42,049 nucleotides of DNA from Paracoccaceae bacterium (GCA_902631295.1 CACOXV010000017.1:1-42049); one strand, 5' to 3'. Shown: positions 17,486-27,152, numbered from the stretch's first letter. The notes: generated by a model not told the origin, from the sequence alone. Made by a program: numbers and translations.

Positions 17486-17721
17486 TGCGACTACTGTTAA
17501 AAAGAGTCTTATCAGCATAGGTATATTTTGAGGCCAAACTTAAGGGTAGCTACAATCGGGGCCGTTTAATTTTTCTATACGTTATAAAAGACGATGACAA
17601 AAATGACGTAAACATACTTTTAAAGAGAATTTCAATTCAACAGGGTGTATTTGGCGCAAGTATGCATGTCAAAGTAGTAAATGACGGTCCCGCAACTTTT
17701 TGGCTCGATAACAAAAATTGA
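17485..17721 (+). pseudogene. dtd: Decayed D-aminoacyl-tRNA deacylase gene (nonsense codon plus internal deletion)
   Basis: Reading one frame from ATG 17485 gives MRLLLKRVLSA, a TAG stop at 17518-17520, then about 66 more codons to TGA 17719-17721. The N-terminal part aligns with the Dtd start (M-x-x-L-I-Q-R-V), and the middle with the G-L-L-V-L-L-G-V-x-x-D-D-D strand and helix. The end, GVFGASMHVKVVNDGPATFW, matches the Dtd C-terminus including the N-D-G-P-x-T motif of the active site. Compared with a usual length near 145, roughly 65-70 residues are missing between about 'LLKRIS' and 'GVFG', including the catalytic S-Q-F-T-L motif. The frame is otherwise intact, so the losses are recent or the deletion happened to keep phase. 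Dtd removes D-amino acids from mischarged tRNAs. Family identity rests on motif recognition, not an alignment run. Confidence 0.82.
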
Positions 17722-17764
17722 TGAATGGAATTGACCCATATGACAAACCATTGCGCGTATAAAA

Positions 17765-19267
17765 TTACTTTAGATCTGAAATATCAAGAGGACCACTCGG
17801 TTTGGATAATCGACTGCGGGTAACCCAATATAGTTTTTCCTGGGCGCGCGTTATTGCCACATACGCTAGCCTTTTCCAAAGGGGCAAACCAGCCTCTACC
17901 CTGTTAGTCAGCGCTGCAGCATATATATCGGCTCCAAAGACCTGAACATGTTCCCACTGAGAACCTTGAGCTTTATGAATTGTTACCGCCGACCCATGTA
18001 AAAAAATAGCTCCCATTTTCGCAGCAAAAGGAATAAATGGCTCATCTTCGTTTGGCAGTTCAATTTTTACTATTGATGCTGCTGAAAGAATAGGAGATTC
18101 CGATCCCACTACGAAAAGTCGTGAAAAACCTGCCTTTTTACCAGGTCCCAGATAAATAACATTTGCTCCTTTGGTCAGCCCCCTGGCTTCAAGATCAATC
18201 CGTTTTTTCCTATGTTTAAGCGGCAATTCTAAACCATCACAAATAAGGGGTTCGCCCTCCATTAATCTATCATTTGGAGCATTATAGACAGAGCGAAAGG
18301 CATTAATTAACCTTATACGTATAGAATTCCGCCAAACCAAAACTGGACTGCGAGACATCAAATCCACATTTACTCGTTGGGCCCAAACAATTCTTTCATC
18401 TTCATTTGCTATTTCACGTATTAGCATCTCAAATTCTGAAAAGGTTATTTCAGGGTCCAATAAAAAATTCGATAATTTCAAAATTGGATTATCCGAACTT
18501 TGCCTGTGGATTTGTGATAGAGTAGACTTGCACTCAGAATCTAGCTTATCAAAAACCATCCGCCCTGATTGACTAATTGGTGCTAGCTGAGCGGGGTCTC
18601 CAAATAATATTAAAGTTGAAAAGATCTTTTTTAAATCATTTAGTTGGTCATCATCGAGCATTGATGACTCGTCAATAAACCCAACATCCAGAGGTTCCTC
18701 TCTCCTCTTCCAGCCACTAATGAAGTCTGAACCTTTGAGGCCAGCAGCTGCAAGAGCTCCTGGTATAGACTTATTGGATCTGTAAAAATCCCATGCCCGT
18801 TTTAATGAACTTTCTGATAATCCATCTACAATGGGCTTTTCATCTCGCTCACCGATAAGCCATTCTACTATTCTCTCATAATCTGGATCATATACAGGTG
18901 TATATAGTATTCTGTGGATAGTAGTTGCTGGCACACCCCTCATTCTTAAAATATTAGCGGCTTTATTTGTAGGAGCTAAAATAGAAAGAGAACGCTTATT
19001 TTTCTTTTTTCGAACTTCAAAGTCGCCTGATATAATTTCGACACCAATTGCACTCATTTTTTCAGTTATAAGACTTAATAAAGCAGTTTTTCCTGAACCT
19101 GCTCTTCCAATAAGCGCATAAACTGACTTATATTTAGAAATTTGACCTGAAAGTTCACCAGAACCTAGATTTATACCAGCTCTCTCTAAAATAACTGAAA
19201 CGTTATTTAGCGCTTGCTCTTGATCAAACGATAGCGGGATAGAACCCTGGTTCATTCTATGTACCAT
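17765..19267 (-). CDS. RecD/Pif1-like superfamily 1B DNA helicase
   Basis: A 500-residue ATP-dependent helicase with the full SF1 motif set: Walker A GRAGSGKT at 54-61, motif Ia L-A-P-T-N-K-A-A near 98, Walker B with Asp199-Glu200 (FIDESSML), motif III L-F-G-D-P-A-Q-L, motif IV Q-I-H-R-Q-S, motif V V-T-I-H-K-A-Q-G-S-Q-W and motif VI Y-V-A-I-T-R-A-Q-E-K-L-Y. The order and the UvrD-like C-terminal domain resemble RecD, RecD2 and phage Dda helicases. No RecB or RecC gene is nearby, so it is unlikely to be part of RecBCD. The likely role is DNA repair or replication restart with 5'-3' polarity, inferred from the family. Two ATGs, at 19267 and 19255, could both serve, and neither has a clear ribosome-binding site. 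Confidence 0.85.
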   Translation of the reverse strand: MVHRMNQGSIPLSFDQEQALNNVSVILERAGINLGSGELSGQISKYKSVYALIGRAGSGKTALLSLITEKMSAIGVEIISGDFEVRKKKNKRSLSILAPTNKAANILRMRGVPATTIHRILYTPVYDPDYERIVEWLIGERDEKPIVDGLSESSLKRAWDFYRSNKSIPGALAAAGLKGSDFISGWKRREEPLDVGFIDESSMLDDDQLNDLKKIFSTLILFGDPAQLAPISQSGRMVFDKLDSECKSTLSQIHRQSSDNPILKLSNFLLDPEITFSEFEMLIREIANEDERIVWAQRVNVDLMSRSPVLVWRNSIRIRLINAFRSVYNAPNDRLMEGEPLICDGLELPLKHRKKRIDLEARGLTKGANVIYLGPGKKAGFSRLFVVGSESPILSAASIVKIELPNEDEPFIPFAAKMGAIFLHGSAVTIHKAQGSQWEHVQVFGADIYAAALTNRVEAGLPLWKRLAYVAITRAQEKLYWVTRSRLSKPSGPLDISDLK

Positions 19268-19366
19268 ATATGAACGATTACGGCATAGCAGTTAAAGATT
19301 TGAAAAAAACAAAATTAACCTCAAAAAAATCACCATTTAAGTATAGTGAAGTCGAAAAATTTGATA

Positions 19367-19388
19367 CAAGTCGGGATAACCCGACTTG
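19367..19388 (-). terminator. Hairpin after ccr
   Basis: A perfect nine-base-pair stem, CAAGTCGGG (19367-19375) with CCCGACTTG (19380-19388) around a four-base loop, begins 6 bases after the ccr stop on the reverse strand. The T-rich stretch that follows on that strand is offset by about 7 bases, so it is a strong hairpin with an imperfect tail. Confidence 0.75.
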
Positions 19389-19394
19389 AGCCTC

Positions 19395-20672
19395 TTATGT
19401 AAGCACTTCTTCAAATGTCGATAAACCAACTCGAGGGCTTTGCACCAAAACTGCCATATTTCCTGGTTTGTGTTCATTTTTCATCATTTTAGTGTGAGCC
19501 TGAGGAATTTGATCCCACGGCAAGACTTCTGACATGCATGGATCAAGGCGCTGCTCGACCATTAGTCTATTTGCAGAAGCCGCTTGTTTTAGGTGAGCAA
19601 AGTGACTGCCTTGTATACGCTTTTGATGCATCCACAAATATCGAACGTCAAAGGTACAGTTATACCCAGTTGTACCCGCACAAATCACTACCATTCCGCC
19701 TTTTTTACAAACAAATGTCGAAACAGGAATCGTCGCTTCACCAGGATGTTCAAAAACTATATCTACATTATTACCCTTGCCAGTAAAATCCCATATGGCC
19801 TTGCCGAACTTACGGACTTCTTTGAACCATTCAGCATATTCCGACGTGTTAACCGTCGGAAGCTGACCCCAACATTTGAAGTCATTTCGATTGATGACAC
19901 CTTTAGCGCCTAATCCAAGAACAAAGTCCCTTTTACTCTCATCTGATATTATACCAATTGCGTTACCACCCGCCGCCTTTACCAATTGAATGGCATATGA
20001 CCCAAGTCCACCAGATGCGCCCCACACCAACACATTTTGTCCAGGCTTTAATTCATGAGGATCGTGGCCAAACAGCATCCTGTAGGCAGTAGCAAGCGTT
20101 AAGGTATAGCAAGCACTTTCTTCCCAACTTAAATGTCTAGGTCGCGGTAAAAGCTGCTGAGCTTGTACGCTGGTAAATTGAGCAAAGGAGCCGTCTGGAG
20201 TCTCATATCCCCAAATCCGTTGACTAGTAGAATACATGGGGTCCCCACCATTGCATTCTTCATCGTCTCCGTCATCTTGATTACAGTGAATGACAACTTC
20301 GTCACCAACTTTCCAATTTCTTACTTTATCACCAACTGCCCAAACAATACCTGAAGCATCTGAACCAGCGATGTGATAATCTGCATTGTGGCCATCAAAG
20401 GGTGATATGGGCACCCCTAAACCTGCCCAAACTCCATTATAATTTACACCCGCAGCCATAACTAGTACCAATACTTCATTACCCGATGGTAATGGTGTAT
20501 CAACTACCTCAACTTGGAAGGCTTTTTCGGGCTCACCGTGTCTTTCACGGCGAATTGCCCAGGCATACATTTGCTTAGGGACATACCCAAATGGGGGCAT
20601 CTCACCTAATTCATATAAGTCTTTTTCTGGTGCATCATAGGATGGAAATGCAACGTCAGCATCTAAGGCCAT
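19395..20672 (-). CDS. ccr: Crotonyl-CoA carboxylase/reductase
   Basis: A 425-residue NADPH-dependent enzyme that reductively carboxylates crotonyl-CoA to (2S)-ethylmalonyl-CoA, the committed step of the ethylmalonyl-CoA pathway. The chain opens MALDADV, then has D-A-P-x-K-D-L-Y-E-x-G-E-M-P-P, a strong family signature. Also seen are the conserved N-Y-N-G-V-W-A-G segment, the W-G-Y-E-T-P-D-G-S-F-A-Q-F block near residue 157 that shapes the CO2/crotonyl pocket, and the G-A-S-G-G-L-G cofactor loop at 218-224. The longest frame adds 16 residues upstream, but ATG 20672 has GGAG in good position and matches family N-termini. The gene is divergent from the ethylmalonyl-CoA mutase gene. Confidence 0.96.
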   Translation of the reverse strand: MALDADVAFPSYDAPEKDLYELGEMPPFGYVPKQMYAWAIRRERHGEPEKAFQVEVVDTPLPSGNEVLVLVMAAGVNYNGVWAGLGVPISPFDGHNADYHIAGSDASGIVWAVGDKVRNWKVGDEVVIHCNQDDGDDEECNGGDPMYSTSQRIWGYETPDGSFAQFTSVQAQQLLPRPRHLSWEESACYTLTLATAYRMLFGHDPHELKPGQNVLVWGASGGLGSYAIQLVKAAGGNAIGIISDESKRDFVLGLGAKGVINRNDFKCWGQLPTVNTSEYAEWFKEVRKFGKAIWDFTGKGNNVDIVFEHPGEATIPVSTFVCKKGGMVVICAGTTGYNCTFDVRYLWMHQKRIQGSHFAHLKQAASANRLMVEQRLDPCMSEVLPWDQIPQAHTKMMKNEHKPGNMAVLVQSPRVGLSTFEEVLT

Positions 20673-20733
20673 AATTATCTCCAAATTAATTTCTACATGA
20701 TTGCCGCGATGCAGAATCATATCATTCGCATTG

Positions 20734-20760
20734 ATTATATTTCTAAACGCAAGATTTCAA
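20734..20760 (-). promoter_or_regulatory. Candidate ccr promoter
   Basis: On the reverse strand, TTGAAA (20760-20755) and a perfect TATAAT (20739-20734) are separated by 15 bases, shorter than ideal, about 60 bases upstream of the ccr start. The 288-base gap between ccr and ecm also holds TATACT at 20857-20862 in the ecm direction, with no good -35 box. Confidence 0.4.
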
Positions 20761-20960
20761 TTTTTTTTTGTATTTAATTTGTAATATTATTGCTTTTAAA
20801 TAAATCGAAAAAAATTGTTTCTTGGGTCAACAAAAATATTATCCTGACAGGCTTTTTATACTGCTTGCCGCAACGCAGCGAATTGACTCCGACAGAATAT
20901 TTCATTATCTACCCCATAAATCTAAGATTATTTCGCAAAAAATACTCAAGGAATTTTTAA

Positions 20961-22928
20961 ATGTCACATACTAATAAAGATCGACCGTGGCTTATTAGAA
21001 CTTACGCAGGACATTCGACCGCCGCTGCGTCTAACAAATTATACCGATCAAATTTAGCTAAAGGGCAAACCGGACTGTCTGTCGCTTTCGATCTCCCTAC
21101 CCAAACAGGCTACGACAGTGATCACCTACTTGCCCGCGGTGAGGTTGGAAAAGTTGGTGTGCCCGTATGCCATTTGGGGGATATGAGAACATTATTTGAT
21201 CAAATTCCTTTGGATCAAATGAATACTTCTATGACAATTAACGCCACAGCCCCATGGCTTTTGTCCTTGTATATCGCAGTCGCAGAAGAACAGGGAGCTG
21301 ATATCAAAAGCTTACAAGGCACAGTACAGAATGACATAATCAAGGAATACCTTAGCAGGGGAACATACATTTGCCCACCTCAAGCCTCATTAAAACTGAT
21401 AGGCGATGTCGCAGAATACTGCTATTCGGAAATTCCAAAATGGAACCCAATTAACGTCTGCTCGTACCATCTACAAGAAGCTGGCGCGACTCCAGAGCAA
21501 GAATTAGCTTTTGCTTTAGCAACTGCAACTTCGGTATTGGATGAATTACGTCCACGAGTTTCCAAAGGTGACTTTCCAAAGCTCGTGGGAAGGATTTCAT
21601 TCTTTGTAAATGCTGGCATTAGATTTGTAACTGAAATGTGTAAAATGCGAGCTTTTGTAGATCTATGGGATGAAATTTGCACAAAAAGGTACGGTGTATC
21701 TGATTCAAAATATCGTCGCTTCAGATACGGGGTACAAGTAAATTCATTAGGTTTAACAGAACAACAGCCAGAAAATAATGTTTATCGAATTTTAATTGAG
21801 ATGCTTGCTGTAACCCTGTCAAAGAAGGCGAGAGCCAGGGCTGTTCAGCTACCCGCTTGGAACGAAGCATTAGGTTTACCTCGGCCTTGGGATCAACAAT
21901 GGTCAATGCGTATGCAACAAATTATGGCGTATGAAACGGATTTACTCGAATATGAAGATCTTTTTGATAATAATCCAGCAGTTGAACAAAAAGTTAATAT
22001 TTTAAAAGATGGAGCGCGTCACGAATTGGCAAACCTTGATAGTATGGGAGGTGCTGTTCAAGCTATTGAATACATGAAATCCCGGCTAGTTGATTCAAAT
22101 GCGGATCGTCTCAACAAAATTGAAACAAATGAAACAGTTGTTGTCGGAGTAAACAAATTTACTACAAGTGAAGAGTCTCCGCTGACAACTGGTGATAAAG
22201 GTATAATGATAGTAGATCCTGCCGTCGAAAATGATCAAATTGATAGACTAAATGCCTGGCGCAATGAAAGAGACTCTGAAGCCGTGAGAGTAGCGCTTAA
22301 TAATCTAAATGATGCGGCAAATTGTGGAAATAATATTATGCCGGCATCTGTAAACGCTGCCAAAGCAGGCGTTACAACTGGCGAATGGGCTGAAATTATG
22401 AGATCCGTATATGGCGAATACCGCGGTCCTACCGGCCTTTCGAAAGCAAAATCAAATAAGACTGAAGGGTTAGACGAAATACGCTCATCTGTAGATCTTG
22501 TATCTGATAAGCTAGGACGAAGATTAAAATTTTTGATGGGGAAACCTGGCCTTGATGGACACTCCAATGGGGCTGAACAAATTGCGTTTCGTGCTCGAGA
22601 TTGTGGGATGGAAATAGAGTATCAAGGCATTCGTTTGACGCCCGAACAATTGGTGAGTTCAGTATTAGAGACAACCCCACACGTAATTGGCCTATCTATT
22701 CTTTCTGGAAGCCATATACCTTTGGTGAAAGAAACCGTAGAGAGGCTATCAAAAGCTAATTTGAGCCACATTCCATTAGTGGTTGGAGGCATAATACCAG
22801 ACGAAGACGCCGCCGCCCTCAAAGCAATGGGTGTGGCTAAAGTTTACACTCCAAAAAACTTTGAGCTCAACGCTATAATGATTGATATAGTGGAGTTAGC
22901 AGATCCACATAAAGTGGCGGCAGAATAA
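20961..22928 (+). CDS. ecm: Ethylmalonyl-CoA mutase, coenzyme B12-dependent
   Basis: A 655-residue mutase that converts (2R)-ethylmalonyl-CoA to methylsuccinyl-CoA in the ethylmalonyl-CoA pathway. The catalytic barrel holds L-x-V-A-F-D-L-P-T-Q-T-G-Y-D-S-D-H near residues 39-55, G-T-V-Q-N-D-I-x-K-E-Y, and N-V-C-S-Y-H-x-Q-E-A-G-A-T. The C-terminal B12 domain has the D-x-H-x-x-G signature at 532-537 (DGHSNG), with His534 expected to ligate cobalt, and S-I-L-S-G-S-H. Methylmalonyl-CoA mutase is the main alternative, but the single-chain size and the adjacent divergent ccr gene favour Ecm. Loss of either would block acetyl-CoA assimilation if no glyoxylate shunt exists; isocitrate lyase is not in this window. 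Confidence 0.94.
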   Translation: MSHTNKDRPWLIRTYAGHSTAAASNKLYRSNLAKGQTGLSVAFDLPTQTGYDSDHLLARGEVGKVGVPVCHLGDMRTLFDQIPLDQMNTSMTINATAPWLLSLYIAVAEEQGADIKSLQGTVQNDIIKEYLSRGTYICPPQASLKLIGDVAEYCYSEIPKWNPINVCSYHLQEAGATPEQELAFALATATSVLDELRPRVSKGDFPKLVGRISFFVNAGIRFVTEMCKMRAFVDLWDEICTKRYGVSDSKYRRFRYGVQVNSLGLTEQQPENNVYRILIEMLAVTLSKKARARAVQLPAWNEALGLPRPWDQQWSMRMQQIMAYETDLLEYEDLFDNNPAVEQKVNILKDGARHELANLDSMGGAVQAIEYMKSRLVDSNADRLNKIETNETVVVGVNKFTTSEESPLTTGDKGIMIVDPAVENDQIDRLNAWRNERDSEAVRVALNNLNDAANCGNNIMPASVNAAKAGVTTGEWAEIMRSVYGEYRGPTGLSKAKSNKTEGLDEIRSSVDLVSDKLGRRLKFLMGKPGLDGHSNGAEQIAFRARDCGMEIEYQGIRLTPEQLVSSVLETTPHVIGLSILSGSHIPLVKETVERLSKANLSHIPLVVGGIIPDEDAAALKAMGVAKVYTPKNFELNAIMIDIVELADPHKVAAE

Positions 22929-23011
22929 CTTTAATATTGCCGAGCTCGTCATATAAAGTTTAGGTGTCTGTTTTCCGCCTAAACAATACGACTTAAAAAA
23001 GGGGTGGATTA

Positions 23012-23458
23012 ATGACCAAAGGCTTTAACATTAGACCGTTAGAACAGAAAGACAGAGAACAATGGCAAGTCATCTGGGGAGAATACCTTAAGTTTTACGA
23101 AACAAAACTACCACTCGAAATATATTCAGAAACATTCACTCGATTGACCAATAGCAATAATACAGATCAGAATTGTTTAGTTGCCCATAGTGGCGAAACT
23201 CTGCACGGACTTGTACATTACATTTATCATGCTCATAATTGGAAATCTGAATATGTATGCTACCTGCAAGACTTATTTGTACTCAAAGAAATGCGACGAC
23301 AAGGCGTTGCGAAGGCTTTAATTCAAGCAGTATACAAAGCAGCTGATACTAATGGAACTTCCTCAGTCTATTGGATGACGCAAGAATTTAATCACGATGC
23401 ACGTAAATTGTACAAACAAGTTGCATCATTAACCCCATTCATAAAATATCAAAGGTAG
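23012..23458 (+). CDS. GNAT family N-acetyltransferase
   Basis: A 148-residue single-domain acetyltransferase. The acetyl-CoA binding motif A is R-R-Q-G-V-A-K-A-L at 95-103, following the Y-L-Q-D-L-F-V-L strand, with a W-x-T-Q-E-F-N-H-D-A-R-K-L-Y motif B near 118-131, where the final Tyr is the usual proton donor. The N-terminal 'IRPLEQKDREQW' is typical of the fold. The ribosome-binding site GGGGTGG precedes the ATG closely. The substrate cannot be inferred. It ends three bases before deoD and probably shares its mRNA, but a functional tie to nucleoside salvage is not evident. Confidence 0.88.
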   Translation: MTKGFNIRPLEQKDREQWQVIWGEYLKFYETKLPLEIYSETFTRLTNSNNTDQNCLVAHSGETLHGLVHYIYHAHNWKSEYVCYLQDLFVLKEMRRQGVAKALIQAVYKAADTNGTSSVYWMTQEFNHDARKLYKQVASLTPFIKYQR

Positions 23459-23461
23459 ATA

Positions 23462-24172
23462 ATGACTATTCACATTGGAGCCAAAAATAATGAAATCGCT
23501 GATACAGTTCTTTTACCTGGGGATCCAATGCGAGCAAAATGGGCAGCAGAAAACTTTTTAACGTCTCCACGTCTTGTAAATCAGGTTAGAGGAATGCTCG
23601 GTTTCACCGGGACATTCAAAGGAAATCGGGTAACGATTCAGGGTAGCGGTATGGGCATGCCGTCCCTTTCAATATATGCTAACGAACTTATACGCGATTA
23701 TAGTGTGAAGACTTTGATTAGAGTTGGTTCTTGCGGTGGAATGCAGCCTAATATAAACATTCGCGATATCATACTAGCACAAACAACAACTTACGTTAAA
23801 ACACCCTCATCAACTATAATGAAAGAAGTGAGTTTTTCCCCATGCGCAGATTTTAATCTGCTTCAGCGCGCGCACGCATTTGCAAAAAGAAAAGGTTTCA
23901 CAACGCATGTAGGAAATATTTATTCTTCCGATACATTTTATGACGAAAGACCGGATCTTAATGAACAAATGGTCAGACACGGTGTTATGGCTGTTGAAAT
24001 GGAAGCAGCAGAGTTATACACTCTAGCTGCACGTTTCAAAAGGAAAGCTCTTGCGATTTTAACAGTCTCCGATCACCTACAGACTGGGGAAGCTTTACCA
24101 TCCGATGAACGAGAAAATACCTTTGCTCAGATGATACAAGTAGCACTCGCAGCTGCATTTCCTGCTGATTAA
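23462..24172 (+). CDS. deoD: Purine-nucleoside phosphorylase (DeoD type)
   Basis: A 236-residue hexameric-type phosphorylase that splits purine (deoxy)nucleosides to base and ribose-1-phosphate for salvage. Family hallmarks: His4 near the start, G-D-P-x-R-A-K-W-A-A at 20-29, the phosphate-binding R-V-G-S-C-G-G segment at 87-93, the V-E-M-E-A-A-E-L-Y purine/ribose block at 178-186, and Ser203-Asp204, where Asp204 is the acid that protonates the purine. Numbering coincides with the well-studied enterobacterial enzyme. It lies three bases after the GNAT gene and converges with sdhB. Confidence 0.97.
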   Translation: MTIHIGAKNNEIADTVLLPGDPMRAKWAAENFLTSPRLVNQVRGMLGFTGTFKGNRVTIQGSGMGMPSLSIYANELIRDYSVKTLIRVGSCGGMQPNINIRDIILAQTTTYVKTPSSTIMKEVSFSPCADFNLLQRAHAFAKRKGFTTHVGNIYSSDTFYDERPDLNEQMVRHGVMAVEMEAAELYTLAARFKRKALAILTVSDHLQTGEALPSDERENTFAQMIQVALAAAFPAD

Positions 24173-24198
24173 ATTTATAAATTTCAGATAAAACCTTT

Positions 24199-24978
24199 TT
24201 AGGCGCTTTTTTCAACCATCATTTTTTTAACTTCTGCAATGGCTTTTGCCGGATTTAATCCCTTCGGACACGTATTTGTACAGTTCATTATGGTGTGACA
24301 CCGATAAAGTTTAAACGGATCCTCTAACTCACTTAAGCGTTCGCCAGTCGCCTCATCTCTACTATCAATAATCCAACGATAGGCATGAAGCAGCGCCGCA
24401 GGACCCAAATACTTATCACTGTTCCACCAATACGAGGGACACGAAGTCGAGCAAGATGCACACATTACGCATTCGTATAATCCATCTAATTTTTTTCTAT
24501 CTTCAATGGATTGCTTCCATTCATTACTTGGCCTATCTGTTTTGGTTTCTAACCACGGCATTATTGAGGCATGCTGTGCGTAAAAATGCGTTAGATCAGG
24601 TATAAGATCTTTTATTACTGGCATGTGAGGTAGCGGATAAATGTTGATGTCACCTTTTACATCATCAATACCGTGAATACATGCCAGTGTGTTGATACCA
24701 TCTATACTCATAGCGCAAGACCCGCAAATCCCCTCTCGACATGATCGACGGAACGTTAAAGTTGGATCAATATCTGTCTTAATTTTAATTAAAGCATCCA
24801 AAATCATCGGGCCACAATTATCAACATCTACGAAGTATGTATCTAAGCTTGGATTTTGTGTGTCATCAGGAGACCAACGGTATATTTTGAATATGCGTAA
24901 GTTATTAGCACCCTCTGGTTTCGGCCAAGTCTTCCCTTTCATAATCCTACTGTTTTTGGGTAGTGTTAACTGTACCAT
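24199..24978 (-). CDS. sdhB: Succinate dehydrogenase iron-sulfur subunit
   Basis: A 259-residue protein carrying the three iron-sulfur clusters that move electrons from SdhA to quinone. Cys80, Cys85, Cys88 and Cys100 hold the [2Fe-2S] cluster. Cys170, Cys173, Cys176 and Cys237 fit the [4Fe-4S] ligands, and Cys180, Cys227 and Cys233 the [3Fe-4S] ligands, by family pattern. The longest frame starts at 25014 inside sdhA; ATG 24978 leaves a ten-base gap after the sdhA stop, has AGGA upstream and fits the family. It is the last gene of sdhCDAB and works at the inner membrane. Confidence 0.97.
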   Translation of the reverse strand: MVQLTLPKNSRIMKGKTWPKPEGANNLRIFKIYRWSPDDTQNPSLDTYFVDVDNCGPMILDALIKIKTDIDPTLTFRRSCREGICGSCAMSIDGINTLACIHGIDDVKGDINIYPLPHMPVIKDLIPDLTHFYAQHASIMPWLETKTDRPSNEWKQSIEDRKKLDGLYECVMCASCSTSCPSYWWNSDKYLGPAALLHAYRWIIDSRDEATGERLSELEDPFKLYRCHTIMNCTNTCPKGLNPAKAIAEVKKMMVEKSA

Positions 24979-24988
24979 GACATTATTC

Positions 24989-26800
24989 CTAGAAAGTCCG
25001 CTCTTTTGGTGCAATTTTTGACAAACTTATGCCACCCTGATTTTCAGTGGAGAGAGGTTCTGTTATAACGGGCCTGTAGCTGAGCTTGACAGATTTAGCG
25101 TTCTCTGAAAATCGAGCGATAGTGTGCACCCGCCAATTTTCGTCATCACGACTTGTAAAATCTTCATGAGCGTGGGCTCCTCGACTTTCTTTGCGAGCTT
25201 CGGCTCCGTAAATTGTGCTTAGAGCGTTTGGCATCAGATTTGTAAGTTCAAGTGTTTCCATCAAGTCACTATTCCAAACAAGGCTTCTATCGACTACCGA
25301 CAGATCATTTACGCCTTCGGCAATATTACTCATTTTTTCCACACCATTTGATAGTGTTTCAGCAGTTCTAAATACTGCAGCGTCTTCTTGCATAGTTTTT
25401 TGCATTTGCAAACGCAAGTCGGCTGTTGGAATAGCTCCTTTAGCGTATCTAAGACCATCAAAACGGTCAAAAGCCTGATCAACAGAAAGTTTATTCAAAT
25501 CAGGGTTCTGAGCATCAGCATCAACAACTTTGCCAGCTTTTATAGCGGAAGCTCTCCCAAAGACCACAAGATCAATCAATGAATTTGATCCCAGCCTATT
25601 CGCTCCATGAACGGACGCGCACCCTGCTTCGCCCACAGCCATTAACCCAGGCACAATTTTATTAGGATTCTCTTTAGTAGGACTTAATACCTCACCCCAA
25701 TAATTAGTAGGAACACCTCCCATATTGTAATGCACAGTTGGAAGTACTGGTATGGGCTCTTTAGTGACGTCTACTCCAGCAAAAATTTTTGCAGACTCAG
25801 AAATTCCTGGTAACCTTTCTGAAAGTGCATCTTCTGGTAAGTGACTTAAATTGAGATGTATATGATCACCTGATTTACCCGCACCTCTACCTTCTCGGAT
25901 CTCCATAGTCATACAACGACTAACATAATCTCGGGGCGCCAAATCCTTATAATGTGGAGCATATCGCTCCATAAAACGCTCTCCCTCTGAATTTGTTAAA
26001 TAACCGCCTTCACCTCTAGCTCCTTCTGTTATTAGACAGCCCGATCCGTAAATTCCAGTTGGGTGGAATTGTACAAACTCCATATCTTGGAGCGGTAGAC
26101 CAGCACGAGCAACCATTCCACCGCCGTCACCCGTACATGTATGAGCTGAAGTGGCACTAAAATATGCACGGCCGTATCCACCAGTCGCCAAAACTACCAG
26201 CTTAGCGTTAAAAACGTGAAAAGACCCGTCATCTAATTTCCAGCATACAACACCCTGGCATTGTCCGTCTTCCGACATTATGAGATCAATAGCAAAGTAC
26301 TCTATATAAAATTCTGCATTCTGTTTAAGTGACTGGCCGTACAGTGTATGAAGAATAGCGTGACCAGTTCGATCTGCTGCGGCGCAGGTCCTTTGTACAG
26401 GTGGACCTTCTCCAAATTCGGTAGTATGCCCTCCGAAAGGACGCTGGTATATTTCGCCTTTTTCGGTCCGACTGAAAGGAACGCCGTAGTGTTCAAGCTC
26501 ATATACTGCCTTGGGAGCTTCGCGCGCCAAATACTCCATAGCATCAGTATCGCCGAGCCAATCTGACCCTTTTACGGTATCATACATGTGCCACTGCCAA
26601 TGATCAGGGCCCATGTTCCCTAGCGAGGCTGCTATACCGCCCTGAGCAGCAACTGTATGAGACCTTGTAGGGAAAACCTTTGTAATACAAGCTGTCTTCA
26701 ACCCTTGTTCAGCCATGCCTAGAGTTGCCCGCAAGCCAGAGCCACCCGCACCCACTACAACAACATCGTACTCGTGAGTTTCGTGAGAATATGCTTCCAA
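24989..26800 (-). CDS. sdhA: Succinate dehydrogenase flavoprotein subunit
   Basis: The 603-residue catalytic subunit that oxidises succinate to fumarate. It has the FAD loop G-A-G-G-S-G at 17-22, His48 in [10 protein letters not shown] as the covalent FAD attachment site, the F-H-P-T-G block, the Y-N-M-G-G-V-P-T-N substrate-binding block, and [11 protein letters not shown] near residue 394. The C-terminal R-G-A-H-A-H-E-D-F region is also typical. Start ATG 26800 sits ten bases after the sdhD stop. It belongs to the reverse-strand sdhCDAB operon. Confidence 0.98.
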   Translation of the reverse strand: MEAYSHETHEYDVVVVGAGGSGLRATLGMAEQGLKTACITKVFPTRSHTVAAQGGIAASLGNMGPDHWQWHMYDTVKGSDWLGDTDAMEYLAREAPKAVYELEHYGVPFSRTEKGEIYQRPFGGHTTEFGEGPPVQRTCAAADRTGHAILHTLYGQSLKQNAEFYIEYFAIDLIMSEDGQCQGVVCWKLDDGSFHVFNAKLVVLATGGYGRAYFSATSAHTCTGDGGGMVARAGLPLQDMEFVQFHPTGIYGSGCLITEGARGEGGYLTNSEGERFMERYAPHYKDLAPRDYVSRCMTMEIREGRGAGKSGDHIHLNLSHLPEDALSERLPGISESAKIFAGVDVTKEPIPVLPTVHYNMGGVPTNYWGEVLSPTKENPNKIVPGLMAVGEAGCASVHGANRLGSNSLIDLVVFGRASAIKAGKVVDADAQNPDLNKLSVDQAFDRFDGLRYAKGAIPTADLRLQMQKTMQEDAAVFRTAETLSNGVEKMSNIAEGVNDLSVVDRSLVWNSDLMETLELTNLMPNALSTIYGAEARKESRGAHAHEDFTSRDDENWRVHTIARFSENAKSVKLSYRPVITEPLSTENQGGISLSKIAPKERTF

Positions 26801-26810
26801 TGAACAGTCC

Positions 26811-27152
26811 CTATATCATAATCTTGAACAACGCAAAAAGCGTTAATGCTATTAAAATGTAAGATAAAGCAATAGTAAGATTTATCCACACTTTAGTCAT
26901 TTTACCGTGCACGTAGTCTTCAATTAACACTTGAACGCCACTTTTAAAATGTAAAAGCCCGACTGTAAACGTAACTGCGACGATAAGCGCATAAAGCGGC
27001 TGTTCAAGCTTTGATAAAACAAATTCACGCTGCTCACCCATCAGAGGTGCGATTGTTAGAAGGAAAACAGGTATCATCAAAACCAAGATCATCGAGCTAA
27101 ATTTCATTGCCTTGTGGTGTGACGTGCCCGTTTTAATAATGTTAAATGCCAT
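26811..27152 (-). CDS. sdhD: Succinate dehydrogenase membrane anchor subunit D
   Basis: A 113-residue protein with three clear hydrophobic helices and the [12 protein letters not shown] segment, where the Asp-Tyr pair is expected near the ubiquinone site, as in other SdhD proteins. With SdhC it anchors the complex and holds haem b. The longest frame begins with TTG one codon upstream of ATG 27152; both follow AGGAG, and ATG is chosen. It lies between sdhC and sdhA with short gaps, which settles the identity despite low conservation in this subunit. Confidence 0.93.
   Translation of the reverse strand: MAFNIIKTGTSHHKAMKFSSMILVLMIPVFLLTIAPLMGEQREFVLSKLEQPLYALIVAVTFTVGLLHFKSGVQVLIEDYVHGKMTKVWINLTIALSYILIALTLFALFKIMI

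Noticed and set aside
17518-17520. TAG in the dtd remnant as a recoded codon (for example pyrrolysine or readthrough)
   Set aside because: The same reading frame also lacks the catalytic centre through deletion, so decay explains it without special decoding.
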